The notes beneath the pieces are model-generated. The model was not told where the DNA came from and searched no databases. It saw nothing but the letters and a program-made list of their open reading frames with translations. This document shows positions 1 through 5,907 of a DNA stretch of 7,342 bases, in pieces. The position numbers were made by a program, and so were the translations under genes. How positions within the stretch are numbered: the first letter of the stretch is position 1; each line of letters starts with the position of its first letter. The DNA comes from Trebonia sp. (lineage in GTDB: Bacteria > Actinomycetota > Actinomycetes > Streptosporangiales > Streptosporangiaceae), in contig JASHPP010000358.1 of assembly GCA_030038035.1 (NCBI GenBank), positions 1 to 7,342 of the forward strand, in the 5' to 3' direction.

Positions 1-2
1 CC

Positions 3-647
3 TGCCACGACGGCACCGTCTACGGCGACGTGTACCGGCTCGCCACCACCCTCCTGGATTGCCGCGCCCATCCCGCGCAGGCACTGATGGCGCTATATCA
101 CGAGCGCTGGCAGCACGAGATCACCTACCTCGCCCTGCGCCACACCCTGCTGACCGGCCGGGTGCTGCGCTCAGGCGACCCGGCCGGCATCCAGCAGGAG
201 ATGTGGGCGCTCCTGGCCCTCTACCAGGCACTTCGCACTGCTGTTACCGACGCGGTCCAGACCGTGCCCGGCCTCGATCCGGACCGGGTCAGCTGGCAGC
301 TCGCCGTCGAGACCGCGCAGAACCTCCTCATCACGGCCGCGAACATCACCGGAGGCACCAGCGACCTGGCCGGCGACATCGGCCGCACGCCGACCGAAAA
401 CCGTGACAAACACCGACGGACCTTAGCTACCCGGCATTGTGACTGGGCCAGCTGCGCCAACGGCCCGGCTGTATCGGGCCAGCTGCGCCAATGGCCCAAT
501 TGCCTTAACTCCCCGGCCTTGGGGCTAGCCCCGGGCCAGTCCCCCGCAGCCTCACGATCCGGTGGACGCCGTCGCAGGGTCATCGCGGCGGCTGGCAGCG
601 GAAGGCGCGGCCGGCCAGCGCGCGGATCTGCCGCGGGATCGGCCTAA
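3..647 (+). CDS. IS4-type DDE transposase, C-terminal part (runs in from left edge; 3' end degenerate)
   Basis: This is the C-terminal part of a transposase that would cut and join an insertion sequence. The frame is open from base 3, so the N-terminus with the catalytic aspartates lies outside the window. The IS4 'YREK' region is visible at bases 96-140: Tyr32, Arg35 and Glu39 (counting from base 3) in YHERWQHE. The final basic position of the signature is Arg46 instead of Lys. It is followed by GRVLRS, a QE-x-WALLALYQALR segment and a VSWQLAVETAQNLL segment, all recognisable from actinobacterial IS4 transposases. Similarity stops after DLAGDIGR (base 386). The usual basic C-terminus of the family (PR-x-VKR-x-x-SKY type) is absent. 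The frame runs on to a stop at 645-647 through sequence without actinobacterial codon bias and through a repeat patch. The enzyme is therefore probably a decayed or 3'-truncated copy. A GTG at 30 can serve as an annotated start but is internal to the domain. Confidence 0.8.
   Translation, partial: CHDGTVYGDVYRLATTLLDCRAHPAQALMALYHERWQHEITYLALRHTLLTGRVLRSGDPAGIQQEMWALLALYQALRTAVTDAVQTVPGLDPDRVSWQLAVETAQNLLITAANITGGTSDLAGDIGRTPTENRDKHRRTLATRHCDWASCANGPAVSGQLRQWPNCLNSPALGLAPGQSPAASRSGGRRRRVIAAAGSGRRGRPARGSAAGSA
421..520. repeat. imperfect 18-bp repeat pair flanking the transposase tail
   Basis: CCTTAGCTACCCGGCATT at 421-438 recurs as CCTTAACTCCCCGGCCTT at 503-520 (15 of 18 bases identical). Each copy is followed by G and then, after a short variable gap, by GGGCCAG (445-451 and 533-539). 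The repeated block is thus about 30-37 bases with an indel. The position just after the transposase homology suggests insertion-sequence end sequence, possibly two related ends side by side. No matching inverted end is visible because the left end is outside the window. Confidence 0.5.
445..497. repeat. 22-bp direct repeat, two copies
   Basis: The 22 bases at 445-466 (beginning GGGCCAGCTGCGCCAA) recur at 476-497 with a single C/T difference, giving a 31-base period. A partial third copy (GGGCCAG) is at 533-539. The repeats lie inside the non-native tail of the transposase reading frame and are more likely insertion-sequence terminal DNA or a small duplication than coding sequence. Confidence 0.6.
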
Positions 648-754
648 CGGCCTCGACGGGCAGAACGTGGCGGAATCCCGCGGGGGTGGGCACAGTGATA
701 GCACGAAGAACCCGGCGCGAACGTTCCCGCCGGCCGTACATTCGCGGCAAGCTC

Positions 755-761
755 AGGGGAG
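755..761 (+). promoter_or_regulatory. Shine-Dalgarno of the DUF2891 gene
   Basis: AGGGGAG lies 8 bases before the GTG at 770. This is near-ideal spacing and decides the start: the longer open frame from 686 encodes a basic leader (RRTRRERSRR) that has no ribosome site and is not expected in this family. Confidence 0.7.
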
Positions 762-769
762 ACACCGAC

Positions 770-1828
770 GTGGAGGATGCTGACGCTGGCGCGCCGGGCG
801 ACCTAGCGGCGGGCTGGCTGGACCGGCTGCGGCCCAGGCTCACCGGTTACGCGCGGACCGCACTGGAGAACATCGGCCTGGAGTTCCCCGCGTACATCTC
901 GACCACGATGACCGCCCCAGGCGACTTCCCGCTCCGCCCGAGTGACCGCAACCCGGTCTTCTACGGCAGCTTCGACTGGCATTCGTGCGTTGAGATGTTC
1001 TGGCTGCTCGTCCGCCTGCTCAAGGCAGCCCCTGATGACGTGCCAGGCGGGGACATCAGGGCTGCTCTTGACGCCCGGCTTACGCCCGGGGGCGTCGCGG
1101 CCGAGGCGGAATTCATGGCCACGGCGCGCGGCGCGGCGATGGAGCGCCCGTACGGCTGGGGCTGGGCGCTGGCCCTGGCGGCCGAACTTGAGGACTGGGA
1201 CGACCCGGGCGCGCGCCGCTGGGCCGCCAGCCTCCGCCCGCTGTCACGGACCCTCGCGGAGAACTTCCTGCGCTGGCTGCCGCTGGCAACGTACCCGCTG
1301 CGGACGGGCGTGCATACCAACAGCTCGTTCGGGATATCGAGGGCGCTGTCATACGCGGACCTGCAGCCTGGCGGCGAGCTCAGCCGGGCGCTGCGCGGGG
1401 CCGCGACCGGCTGGTTCGCCGCGGACGAGGACTACCCGGGCGCGTGGGAGCCGTCTGGCCAGGACTTCCTGTCACCGGCCCTGTGCGAGGCCGAGCTGAT
1501 GGCGCGCCTGCTGCCGCGGGAGGATTTCGCTGGCTGGCTCGCCCGCTTCCTGCCCCGCATCGCCGACGGCCGGCCGCAGGCGCTGTTCACTCCCGCGGTC
1601 GTCTCCGACCCCTCCGACGGCCACATCGCCCACCTGCGCGGCCTCAACCTCAGCCGCGCCTGGTGCTGGCGGCGCCTCGCCGAGACCCTTCCCCCCGGCG
1701 ATCCCCGCGCGCGTGTTTGCGCGCAAGCCGCTGACCTGCACGCCGGGGCGTCCCTGGAGTATGTGACCGGCGACGACTACATGGTCGAGCACTGGCTCGC
1801 GGCGTACGCGGTGCTGCTGTTCAGCTAG
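770..1828 (+). CDS. DUF2891 family protein of unknown function
   Basis: A 352-residue protein that I recognise as a DUF2891 member; no function has been established for the family that I know of. The conserved landmarks are in order: ALENIGLEFP near 31-40, VFYGSFDWHSCVEMFW at 63-78, ERPYGWGW at 125-132, TYPLRTGVHTNSSFG at 174-188, WEPSGQDFLSP at 226-236, TPAVVSD at 274-280, GLNLSRAWCW at 291-300 and GDDYMVEHWL at 334-343. There is no signal peptide or membrane segment, so it is likely cytosolic. The repeated Trp/His/Asp/Glu-rich helical blocks resemble the layout of alpha/alpha-barrel carbohydrate-active enzymes, but that is inference only. The length is close to what I recall for the family and it appears complete. 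The GTG start at 770 is chosen from the AGGGGAG ribosome site. It stands alone: the left neighbour is IS debris and the right neighbour converges on it with an 86-base gap, so it is probably monocistronic. Composition matches the host. Confidence 0.88.
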   Translation: MEDADAGAPGDLAAGWLDRLRPRLTGYARTALENIGLEFPAYISTTMTAPGDFPLRPSDRNPVFYGSFDWHSCVEMFWLLVRLLKAAPDDVPGGDIRAALDARLTPGGVAAEAEFMATARGAAMERPYGWGWALALAAELEDWDDPGARRWAASLRPLSRTLAENFLRWLPLATYPLRTGVHTNSSFGISRALSYADLQPGGELSRALRGAATGWFAADEDYPGAWEPSGQDFLSPALCEAELMARLLPREDFAGWLARFLPRIADGRPQALFTPAVVSDPSDGHIAHLRGLNLSRAWCWRRLAETLPPGDPRARVCAQAADLHAGASLEYVTGDDYMVEHWLAAYAVLLFS

Positions 1829-1914
1829 CCCCGCGGCACTGCCGTCAGCGAGCCCTGAACGTCGCAGCCCGGGACACTCAGGGGAAGCGGGCGGCGGCGA
1901 GACCGCGTTAGGCG

Positions 1915-2730
1915 CTAGTCGATCGTGACGGCGCCGCCGTCGGCGTTGACGGTGATCCGGTACTGGGACGAGGAACTGGTGGTCACCGTGATCGCGGACG
2001 GCTGTGCGGGGCCATTCTGGTCGATCTCGGCCGCCGTCTCAGGGATGTTGTCGACGCGGTAGCTGTAGCCGCCGGGCAGCTGCAGCGTCACGTTGCCGCC
2101 CTCGGTGGTGACGTTCAGGTTCGACGGCGGCGTGCTGAGCTGGAGGTCGACGCTGCCGCCGCCGCTGTCCACGGTGATGTTCTGCGCCGCCAGCGTGCCG
2201 GCGACGTTCCCGCCGCCGAAAGGACCATTCTGAGGTGCGTCGGTGTTGAGGCTGACGTCGCCGGTCAGCCCGTCAACGGTCAGGTTTCCGCCGCCGGTCT
2301 GCAGGATCGCGTCCGATATGCCGGTCGCCGTTATGTTGCCGCCGTTGCTCGTCACCGTCACCGGCACCTGCGGCGGAACGTCGACGGTGGAGCTGAGCGC
2401 GCAGTTGAAACCGGGGCAGGCGAAGTTGATCGTGGTCCCGGCCGCCGTTTGCGCCGTCGCGAGAGTGGGGCGCTGGCCTGAGTAGGTCAGGCCGTACCAG
2501 ACGGTGCCCGCGCCGGTGAACTGCGCCGCGCTTGGCGCAACGCCGCCCTGCAGGGTCACGTCACCGCCGTACACGTTCATGGTGAGCCCGCCGCTGACGC
2601 GCACAGGGGAATAGCTCACCGTGTAGCTGCCCTGGGAGGCCTTGCTGATGATCGCGAAACAGGTCCAGGCGAGCAGGGTGAGCGAGAGCGGGACGCCCAG
2701 CAGCAGGATGATCCGGCGCGCGGGCGTCAT
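1915..2730 (-). CDS. membrane-anchored beta-repeat protein (DUF4097-like), third gene of the two-component cassette
   Basis: A 271-residue exported protein. Residues 7-29 (start MTPARRIILLLGVPLSL) form a basic-then-hydrophobic signal anchor, so the rest should lie outside the membrane. The body carries repeated Gly-Gly-x-[Val/Ile/Leu]-Thr-like turns: GGDVT at 55-59, GGNIT at 130-134, GGGNLT at 146-151, GGGNVA at 172-177, GGGSVD at 190-195, GGNVT at 211-215 and DGGAV at 264-268. This is the pattern of DUF4097-type stacked beta-strand 'adhesin' proteins. Cys105 and Cys110 (CPGFNC) could form a small disulfide loop outside the cell. The start at 2730 is chosen because its ATG overlaps the TGA of the upstream regulator (ATGA), indicating translational coupling. 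An in-frame ATG at 2781 would add 17 residues (MVSFLPAAAQ...) before the anchor and cannot be excluded. Function is unknown. Co-transcription with a sensor kinase suggests a cell-envelope role or a part in stimulus perception, which is inference. Confidence 0.75.
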   Translation of the reverse strand: MTPARRIILLLGVPLSLTLLAWTCFAIISKASQGSYTVSYSPVRVSGGLTMNVYGGDVTLQGGVAPSAAQFTGAGTVWYGLTYSGQRPTLATAQTAAGTTINFACPGFNCALSSTVDVPPQVPVTVTSNGGNITATGISDAILQTGGGNLTVDGLTGDVSLNTDAPQNGPFGGGNVAGTLAAQNITVDSGGGSVDLQLSTPPSNLNVTTEGGNVTLQLPGGYSYRVDNIPETAAEIDQNGPAQPSAITVTTSSSSQYRITVNADGGAVTID

Positions 2731-3428
2731 GAGCAGCTCGCGCGCAGCGGGCTGGGCGGCGGCCGGCAGGAAACTGACCATAAGGTGACCCCATTCAGGT
2801 ACTGGAGGACCGCGAGCACGCGGCGGTGTCCGTGCTCGCCCGACGCGAGTCCGAGCTTGCTGAAGATGCTGTTGATGTGCTTTCCGACGGCGCCGCCGCT
2901 GACGATCAGCGTCTCGGCGATGTCGGAGTTGGACCGGCCTTCTGCCATCAGCGCGAGCACTTCGCGCTCGCGGCTGGTCAGCACGCTGAGGGGGTGGCGG
3001 CTGCGCGCGAGCAGCTGGGCCACGACCTCGGGGTCCAGCGCGCTGCCGCCGCCGGCCACCCGGGCGAGCGCGTCGAGGAACTCCGACACGTCGGCCACCC
3101 TGTCCTTGAGCAGGTACCCGACGCCGTGCGGACTCCCGGAGATCAGCTCGGTCGCGTACCGTTCTTCCACCCACTGCGACAAGACGAGCACGCCCGTACC
3201 CGGCCACCGGCCACGGATCACGAGCGCGGCGCGCAGCCCCTCGTCGGTGAACGTCGGCGGCATCCTGACGTCGATGACGCACACGTCGGGGCCGCACGTC
3301 TCCATGGCGCGCATCAGCTCCTCGGCATCGGTCGCGGCGGCGACAACCTGATGGCCGGCCTCCGCCAGCAGGCGGGCCAGCCCCTCGCGCAGCAGGACAG
3401 AGTCCTCCGCGATCACTACCCGGAGCAT
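2727..3428 (-). CDS. NarL/LuxR-family response regulator
   Basis: A 233-residue transcription factor partnered with the kinase just upstream. The receiver domain is at 1-120: acidic pocket Glu8/Asp9, phospho-acceptor Asp53 (VIDVRMPP), Ser84 in the Thr/Ser switch position, and Lys108 in GYLLKDR. After a linker, a LuxR helix-turn-helix spans about 149-210 (LTSREREVLALMAEGRSNSD, then GGAVGKHINSIFSKLGL). Phosphorylation would promote dimerisation and DNA binding; the target genes are not visible. The start ATG has GGAG five bases upstream (3434-3437) and overlaps the kinase 3' end by 13 bases. Family members normally stop near 'RRVLAVLxYL' (residue 211 here). This one carries 22 more residues (NGVTLWSVSCRPPP...) running to a TGA that overlaps the next gene's ATG. 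The extension uses the same DNA as the possible longer N-terminus of the next protein. Confidence 0.93.
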   Translation of the reverse strand: MLRVVIAEDSVLLREGLARLLAEAGHQVVAAATDAEELMRAMETCGPDVCVIDVRMPPTFTDEGLRAALVIRGRWPGTGVLVLSQWVEERYATELISGSPHGVGYLLKDRVADVSEFLDALARVAGGGSALDPEVVAQLLARSRHPLSVLTSREREVLALMAEGRSNSDIAETLIVSGGAVGKHINSIFSKLGLASGEHGHRRVLAVLQYLNGVTLWSVSCRPPPSPLRASCS

Positions 3429-4672
3429 GGCAACTCCGCCGCGATGATCGTCGGCCCGCCGTACGGAGACTCCACGGTCAGCCGGCCATCGACGCCGCTC
3501 ACCCGGTTAGCGAGGCCGGAAAGCCCCGCGCCATTCGGGTCGGCGCCGCCGATTCCGTCGTCACTAATCACGACGGTGAGCGTGCCGGGGTAGCCGTGCC
3601 CCTCGACCACGACCTTCGCCTGGCTGGCCCGCGAGTGCTTGGCGACGTTCGTGAGCGCCTCGGCGACGACGAAGTAGGCGACGCCCTCCACCAGCGGCTT
3701 CGGCCGGACCGGCATGTCGACATGCACCTCGACGGGCACCGGGCTGCGCGCGGCCAGGCCGGATAGCGCGGCGTCGAGGCCGAGATCGGTCAGGACGGGC
3801 GGGTGCACTCCCCTGACCAGGTCCCGCAGCTCGGTCAGCGCGGCCTTCGCCTGCGCGTGAGCCGAGTCGACCAGGTCCCGCGCCGCGTCGATGTCGTCGC
3901 TGAACCTCGCCTTGGCGCGGCCCAGCTCCATCGCGACCGCGACCAGCCGCTGCTGCGCGCCATCGTGCAGGTCGCGCTCGATCCGCCTTCGTTCGGCTTC
4001 GGCCGCGTCCACCACCCGCTCCCGGCTGAGCTCAAGCTCGGCGACCCGGGCGGCCAGGACCGTGCCGCCTGGCGGCCCGAGCAGCCGCCGGGCCAGCGCG
4101 GCGTCCGCGACCGCCAGGCCCCTGGTCACCTGCGGGGCGGCCAGGAGCACGAGCAGGCCGGCCACCGCCACGAACACGGCCTTCGCTTCGTACAGCGTCC
4201 TGCCGTCCACGTGGAAGCCGCCGCCAGGCAGCGACCAGTCGAACAGCGGCAGCGTAACCATGATCAGCCCGAAAACCCATACGCCTAGCGTGACGAACGC
4301 GGCCGCCGCGCTGAGCGGCCCCCGCAGCAGCGCGTAGCTCACCTCGCGCCAGGTGGCACGCTCGCTGAGCTTGGCCAGGCGCGGCAGCAGCCGCAGCCGG
4401 TACCCGCTGCGCGTGCCCGCCGGCCAGGCGGGGATCCGCTCGCCGAGCGTAACCGCGAACCTCGCCCGCTCGGCGCGGGCGAACCAGTCGGTAAACCGCA
4501 GCGTGGTGCCCAGTATCGGCAGGCCGATCATCGCCACCGGCAGGCCTAGCGCGCCGGCCACCAGCCCGGGCACGACAATCCAGACGACAAGGGCGCCGAC
4601 GCACACGCCGATGAAGTGGTGGATGAACGCCAGCCAGGTGCGCGGCGACACCAGGTCCCGAACGAAGTACAT
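3416..4672 (-). CDS. sensor histidine kinase, HisKA_3 type, with membrane sensor domain
   Basis: A 418-residue membrane kinase that would phosphorylate the adjacent regulator. Hydrophobic segments lie at about 16-56, 119-143 and 164-180. The N-terminal ~190 residues look like the 'putative sensor' domain common in actinobacterial kinases, with a cytoplasmic loop rich in Arg between the membrane pairs. A short coiled stretch precedes the dimerisation/phospho-acceptor box ERRRIERDLHDGAQQR, with His236. The HATPase domain follows: N-box EALTNVAKHS (Asn342), G1 box DDGIGG (371-376) and G2 box GAGLSGLANR (381-390). All key residues are present, so it should be active. The signal is unknown; with no sizeable extracellular loop, an intramembrane or envelope stimulus is likely. 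It is the first gene of a three-gene - strand cassette and overlaps the regulator by 13 bases. No convincing Shine-Dalgarno precedes the ATG at 4672, so translation may be leaderless or the start slightly different. Confidence 0.93.
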   Translation of the reverse strand: MYFVRDLVSPRTWLAFIHHFIGVCVGALVVWIVVPGLVAGALGLPVAMIGLPILGTTLRFTDWFARAERARFAVTLGERIPAWPAGTRSGYRLRLLPRLAKLSERATWREVSYALLRGPLSAAAAFVTLGVWVFGLIMVTLPLFDWSLPGGGFHVDGRTLYEAKAVFVAVAGLLVLLAAPQVTRGLAVADAALARRLLGPPGGTVLAARVAELELSRERVVDAAEAERRRIERDLHDGAQQRLVAVAMELGRAKARFSDDIDAARDLVDSAHAQAKAALTELRDLVRGVHPPVLTDLGLDAALSGLAARSPVPVEVHVDMPVRPKPLVEGVAYFVVAEALTNVAKHSRASQAKVVVEGHGYPGTLTVVISDDGIGGADPNGAGLSGLANRVSGVDGRLTVESPYGGPTIIAAELPCSG

Positions 4673-4754
4673 GCAAGTGACGCTAGGCCATCGGCATCGG
4701 CGCCCGCCATCATCCAGTCTTCCGGACGGGGGTAATGCCAGCCCTACCCCGCGC

Positions 4755-4771
4755 CGGCCCTGGCAGGGCCG
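4755..4771 (-). terminator. candidate hairpin terminator downstream of the PPOX remnant
   Basis: A 7-bp perfect GC-rich stem, CGGCCCT/AGGGCCG, with a GGC loop lies directly after the remnant's stop codon and about 80 bases before the kinase start. It has no T-run, as is common for actinobacterial hairpins. It could be the original terminator of the now broken gene, insulating the kinase cassette. Confidence 0.35.
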
Positions 4772-4957
4772 CTAACGTACGCCCATGCCGCGGACGGAGT
4801 CGGCCTCGATGGTCATGATCATCCGCTTCTCGGGCCGTCCGCCGAAGTTCGGGTATGGCCGGCCGAGGTACTTGCAGGAGATTTCGTCGATGTTCCGCGC
4901 GCCGCCCTCGGTCGTGATCGCGATGACGCGGCCGCGCACCGCGACCGCGAGGCATCG
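4772..4957 (-). pseudogene. C-terminal remnant of a PPOX-class (F420-type pyridoxamine 5'-phosphate oxidase-like) protein
   Basis: The minus-strand frame ending in TAG at 4772-4774 encodes 61 residues. They include AVRGRVIAITTEGG, NIDEISCKYLGRPYPNFGG and KRMIMTIEADSVRGMG. This is the familiar C-terminal pattern of small split-barrel flavin/F420-binding PPOX proteins ('VRGRV-x-x-TTEG...HIDxLAxKYLGxxYP...RVxxxIxPxxV'). Full members are about 130-150 residues, so more than half is missing. Going upstream, an in-frame TGA (4958-4960) ends the frame right where the similarity ends, and no start codon with a ribosome site exists. It is therefore a truncated relic. The codons still have host-like G/C third positions, so loss is probably recent. 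The break coincides with the beginning of lower-GC DNA carrying the racemase-like gene, suggesting insertion or recombination removed the front half. Confidence 0.75.
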
Positions 4958-5021
4958 TCATGGGCAGTCGCATATCGGTTCCCGACGTCGTGCACGAGCT
5001 CATGAGCCTGGGGGGATATAT

Positions 5022-5027
5022 GAGGAG
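5022..5027 (+). promoter_or_regulatory. Shine-Dalgarno of the racemase-like gene
   Basis: GAGGAG lies 4 bases before the ATG at 5032, slightly tight but the best ribosome site in the region. An in-frame ATG at 5020 preceded by GGGGGGA is an alternative that adds four residues. The far-upstream ATG at 4960 has no site and reads into the junction with the PPOX relic. Confidence 0.55.
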
Positions 5028-5031
5028 AAAT

Positions 5032-5814
5032 ATGAACAACCTGCAGCCAGACGGACACGGATGGCGCGCACGGCTAGGCCTAATCACACATGATGACAGC
5101 GCGATATCTGAATCAGAACTGTGGACCATGGCCCCCGACGGCGTGTCCCTCCACACTTCCCGCGTTCTCTTCGCTGATCTCGCGACATTCGCTGACCCTC
5201 CCGGTCCAGAAAACGCGACGAAACTGCTCGCGAGATTGCCGCTGCAGGTGATCATTTATGCCTGGACAGTGGGCAGTTATCTCCTCGGCACGACCGGGGA
5301 GCAAGAACTAGTGAGTCGTGTTGAACAGCATTCAAATGGCATTCCTGTTCTCATGTCGGCACCTGCGGCAACCGCCGGCTTCCGGGCGCTAGAAGCGGAA
5401 CGGATCGCGCTGTTCCATGCTCCCTTCTTCACCGACGACTTCGATCAGAAAGGAGTGGCATACTTCCAGGAACGCGGATTCGAGGTGGTTCACGCTAGCC
5501 ATCTGATTCCGCCGGTCGAGGTTCCCCATCCGAATACAGGATTGGTCGCGAGTCCAGCCGAGATTTACGAGTGGGTTCGCAGCCACGTGCCGTCCTCTGC
5601 GCAAGCCGTATTCATCGGCGGGAACGCCCTCCGCGCGATCGGCGTGATCGCCGCGCTGGAAGAAGACCTCCGACGGCCGGTACTCACCGCGAACCAGGCG
5701 TCTTTGTGGTACGCGCTACGCCTGGCTGGTACGGAAGTCACAGTCGATAACTACGGTCAGTTGTTCAAGCGGCAAGCAGGTCCTCTGTCTGGAACATGCG
5801 GTCGCGGCAGCTGA
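5032..5814 (+). CDS. Asp/Glu racemase / maleate isomerase superfamily protein lacking both canonical cysteines
   Basis: A 260-residue, probably cytosolic protein. Superfamily features in order: the N-terminal RLGLITHDDSAISESELW strand-loop (14-31), an SLHTSRVLF segment (39-47), YAWTVGSYLLG (76-86), GIPVLMSAPAATAGFRAL (103-120), RIALFHAPFFTDDFDQKGVAYF (124-145), GFEVVHASHL (149-158), VFIGGNALRAIGVIAALEEDLRRPVLTANQASLWYALRLAG (193-233, given here in parts: VFIGGNALRA then RPVLTANQASLWYALR) and the closing YGQLF (241-245). Maleate isomerases and racemases use two cysteines, in A-C-T/S near residue 78 and in S/G-C-T/N near 197. Here these positions read Trp78 and Gly197, and the only cysteine is Cys256 in a non-conserved tail. 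The usual cysteine chemistry is thus not expected, and substrate is unknown. G+C in two hand-counted 60-base lines is 55-60%, well under the neighbours, suggesting acquisition by transfer. It is monocistronic as far as can be seen, 93 bases before corA. Confidence 0.75.
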   Translation: MNNLQPDGHGWRARLGLITHDDSAISESELWTMAPDGVSLHTSRVLFADLATFADPPGPENATKLLARLPLQVIIYAWTVGSYLLGTTGEQELVSRVEQHSNGIPVLMSAPAATAGFRALEAERIALFHAPFFTDDFDQKGVAYFQERGFEVVHASHLIPPVEVPHPNTGLVASPAEIYEWVRSHVPSSAQAVFIGGNALRAIGVIAALEEDLRRPVLTANQASLWYALRLAGTEVTVDNYGQLFKRQAGPLSGTCGRGS

Positions 5815-5863
5815 TCCACCACCCGTCCGGGCCGCCCGCTAGGCCGAGGCCACCGCCAGGACC

Positions 5864-5883
5864 AGACCAGAGCCCATTGGTCT
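5864..5883 (+). promoter_or_regulatory. small inverted repeat upstream of the CorA-family gene
   Basis: AGACCA, eight bases, TGGTCT: a perfect 6-bp inverted repeat ending 24 bases before the corA ATG. It could be an operator half-site pair or an RNA hairpin in the leader. It is short and could be chance. No recognisable Mg2+ riboswitch is present in the 93-base gap. Confidence 0.25.
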
Positions 5884-5907
5884 CCTAATCGTGAGAACAT
5901 CTCTCGC

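Larger units (their letters stand above)
387..769. other. gene-free stretch after transposase homology
   Basis: Between the end of recognisable transposase sequence and the DUF2891 start there is no reading frame resembling a known protein on either strand. The stretch holds the two repeat pairs described separately and a perfect 12-bp palindrome GGGGCTAGCCCC at 521-532. The DUF2891 promoter presumably lies in its last ~100 bases, but I see no clear -35/-10 pair. A minus-strand frame across 580-700 has good third-position G/C but matches nothing I know. Confidence 0.5.

Noticed and set aside
686..769. N-terminal extension of the DUF2891 reading frame from a GTG at 686
   Set aside because: It encodes an Arg-rich leader without ribosome site, while the GTG at 770 has AGGGGAG at ideal spacing and gives a protein of about the expected family length.
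1707..1724. Hairpin GCGCGC-GTGTTT-GCGCGC
   Set aside because: It lies inside the DUF2891 coding sequence and alternating GC is common in this composition.
1829..1914. Bidirectional terminator between the convergent genes
   Set aside because: Expected at this position, but I found no stem longer than about 5 bp and no T-run, so I do not annotate one.
2782..3297. Long minus-strand frame continuing upstream of the beta-repeat protein
   Set aside because: This part lies wholly inside the response regulator gene in another frame and is Arg/Pro-rich, typical of a shadow frame in high-GC DNA.
4032..4676. 214-residue minus-strand frame overlapping the kinase N-terminus
   Set aside because: Arg/Ala/Gly-rich shadow of the kinase gene, which has all the conserved motifs in its own frame.
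4710..5255. 181-residue minus-strand frame and 102-residue plus-strand frame across the PPOX relic
   Set aside because: Neither resembles a protein; the genuine signal here is the third minus-strand frame, which encodes the PPOX C-terminus without a start codon.
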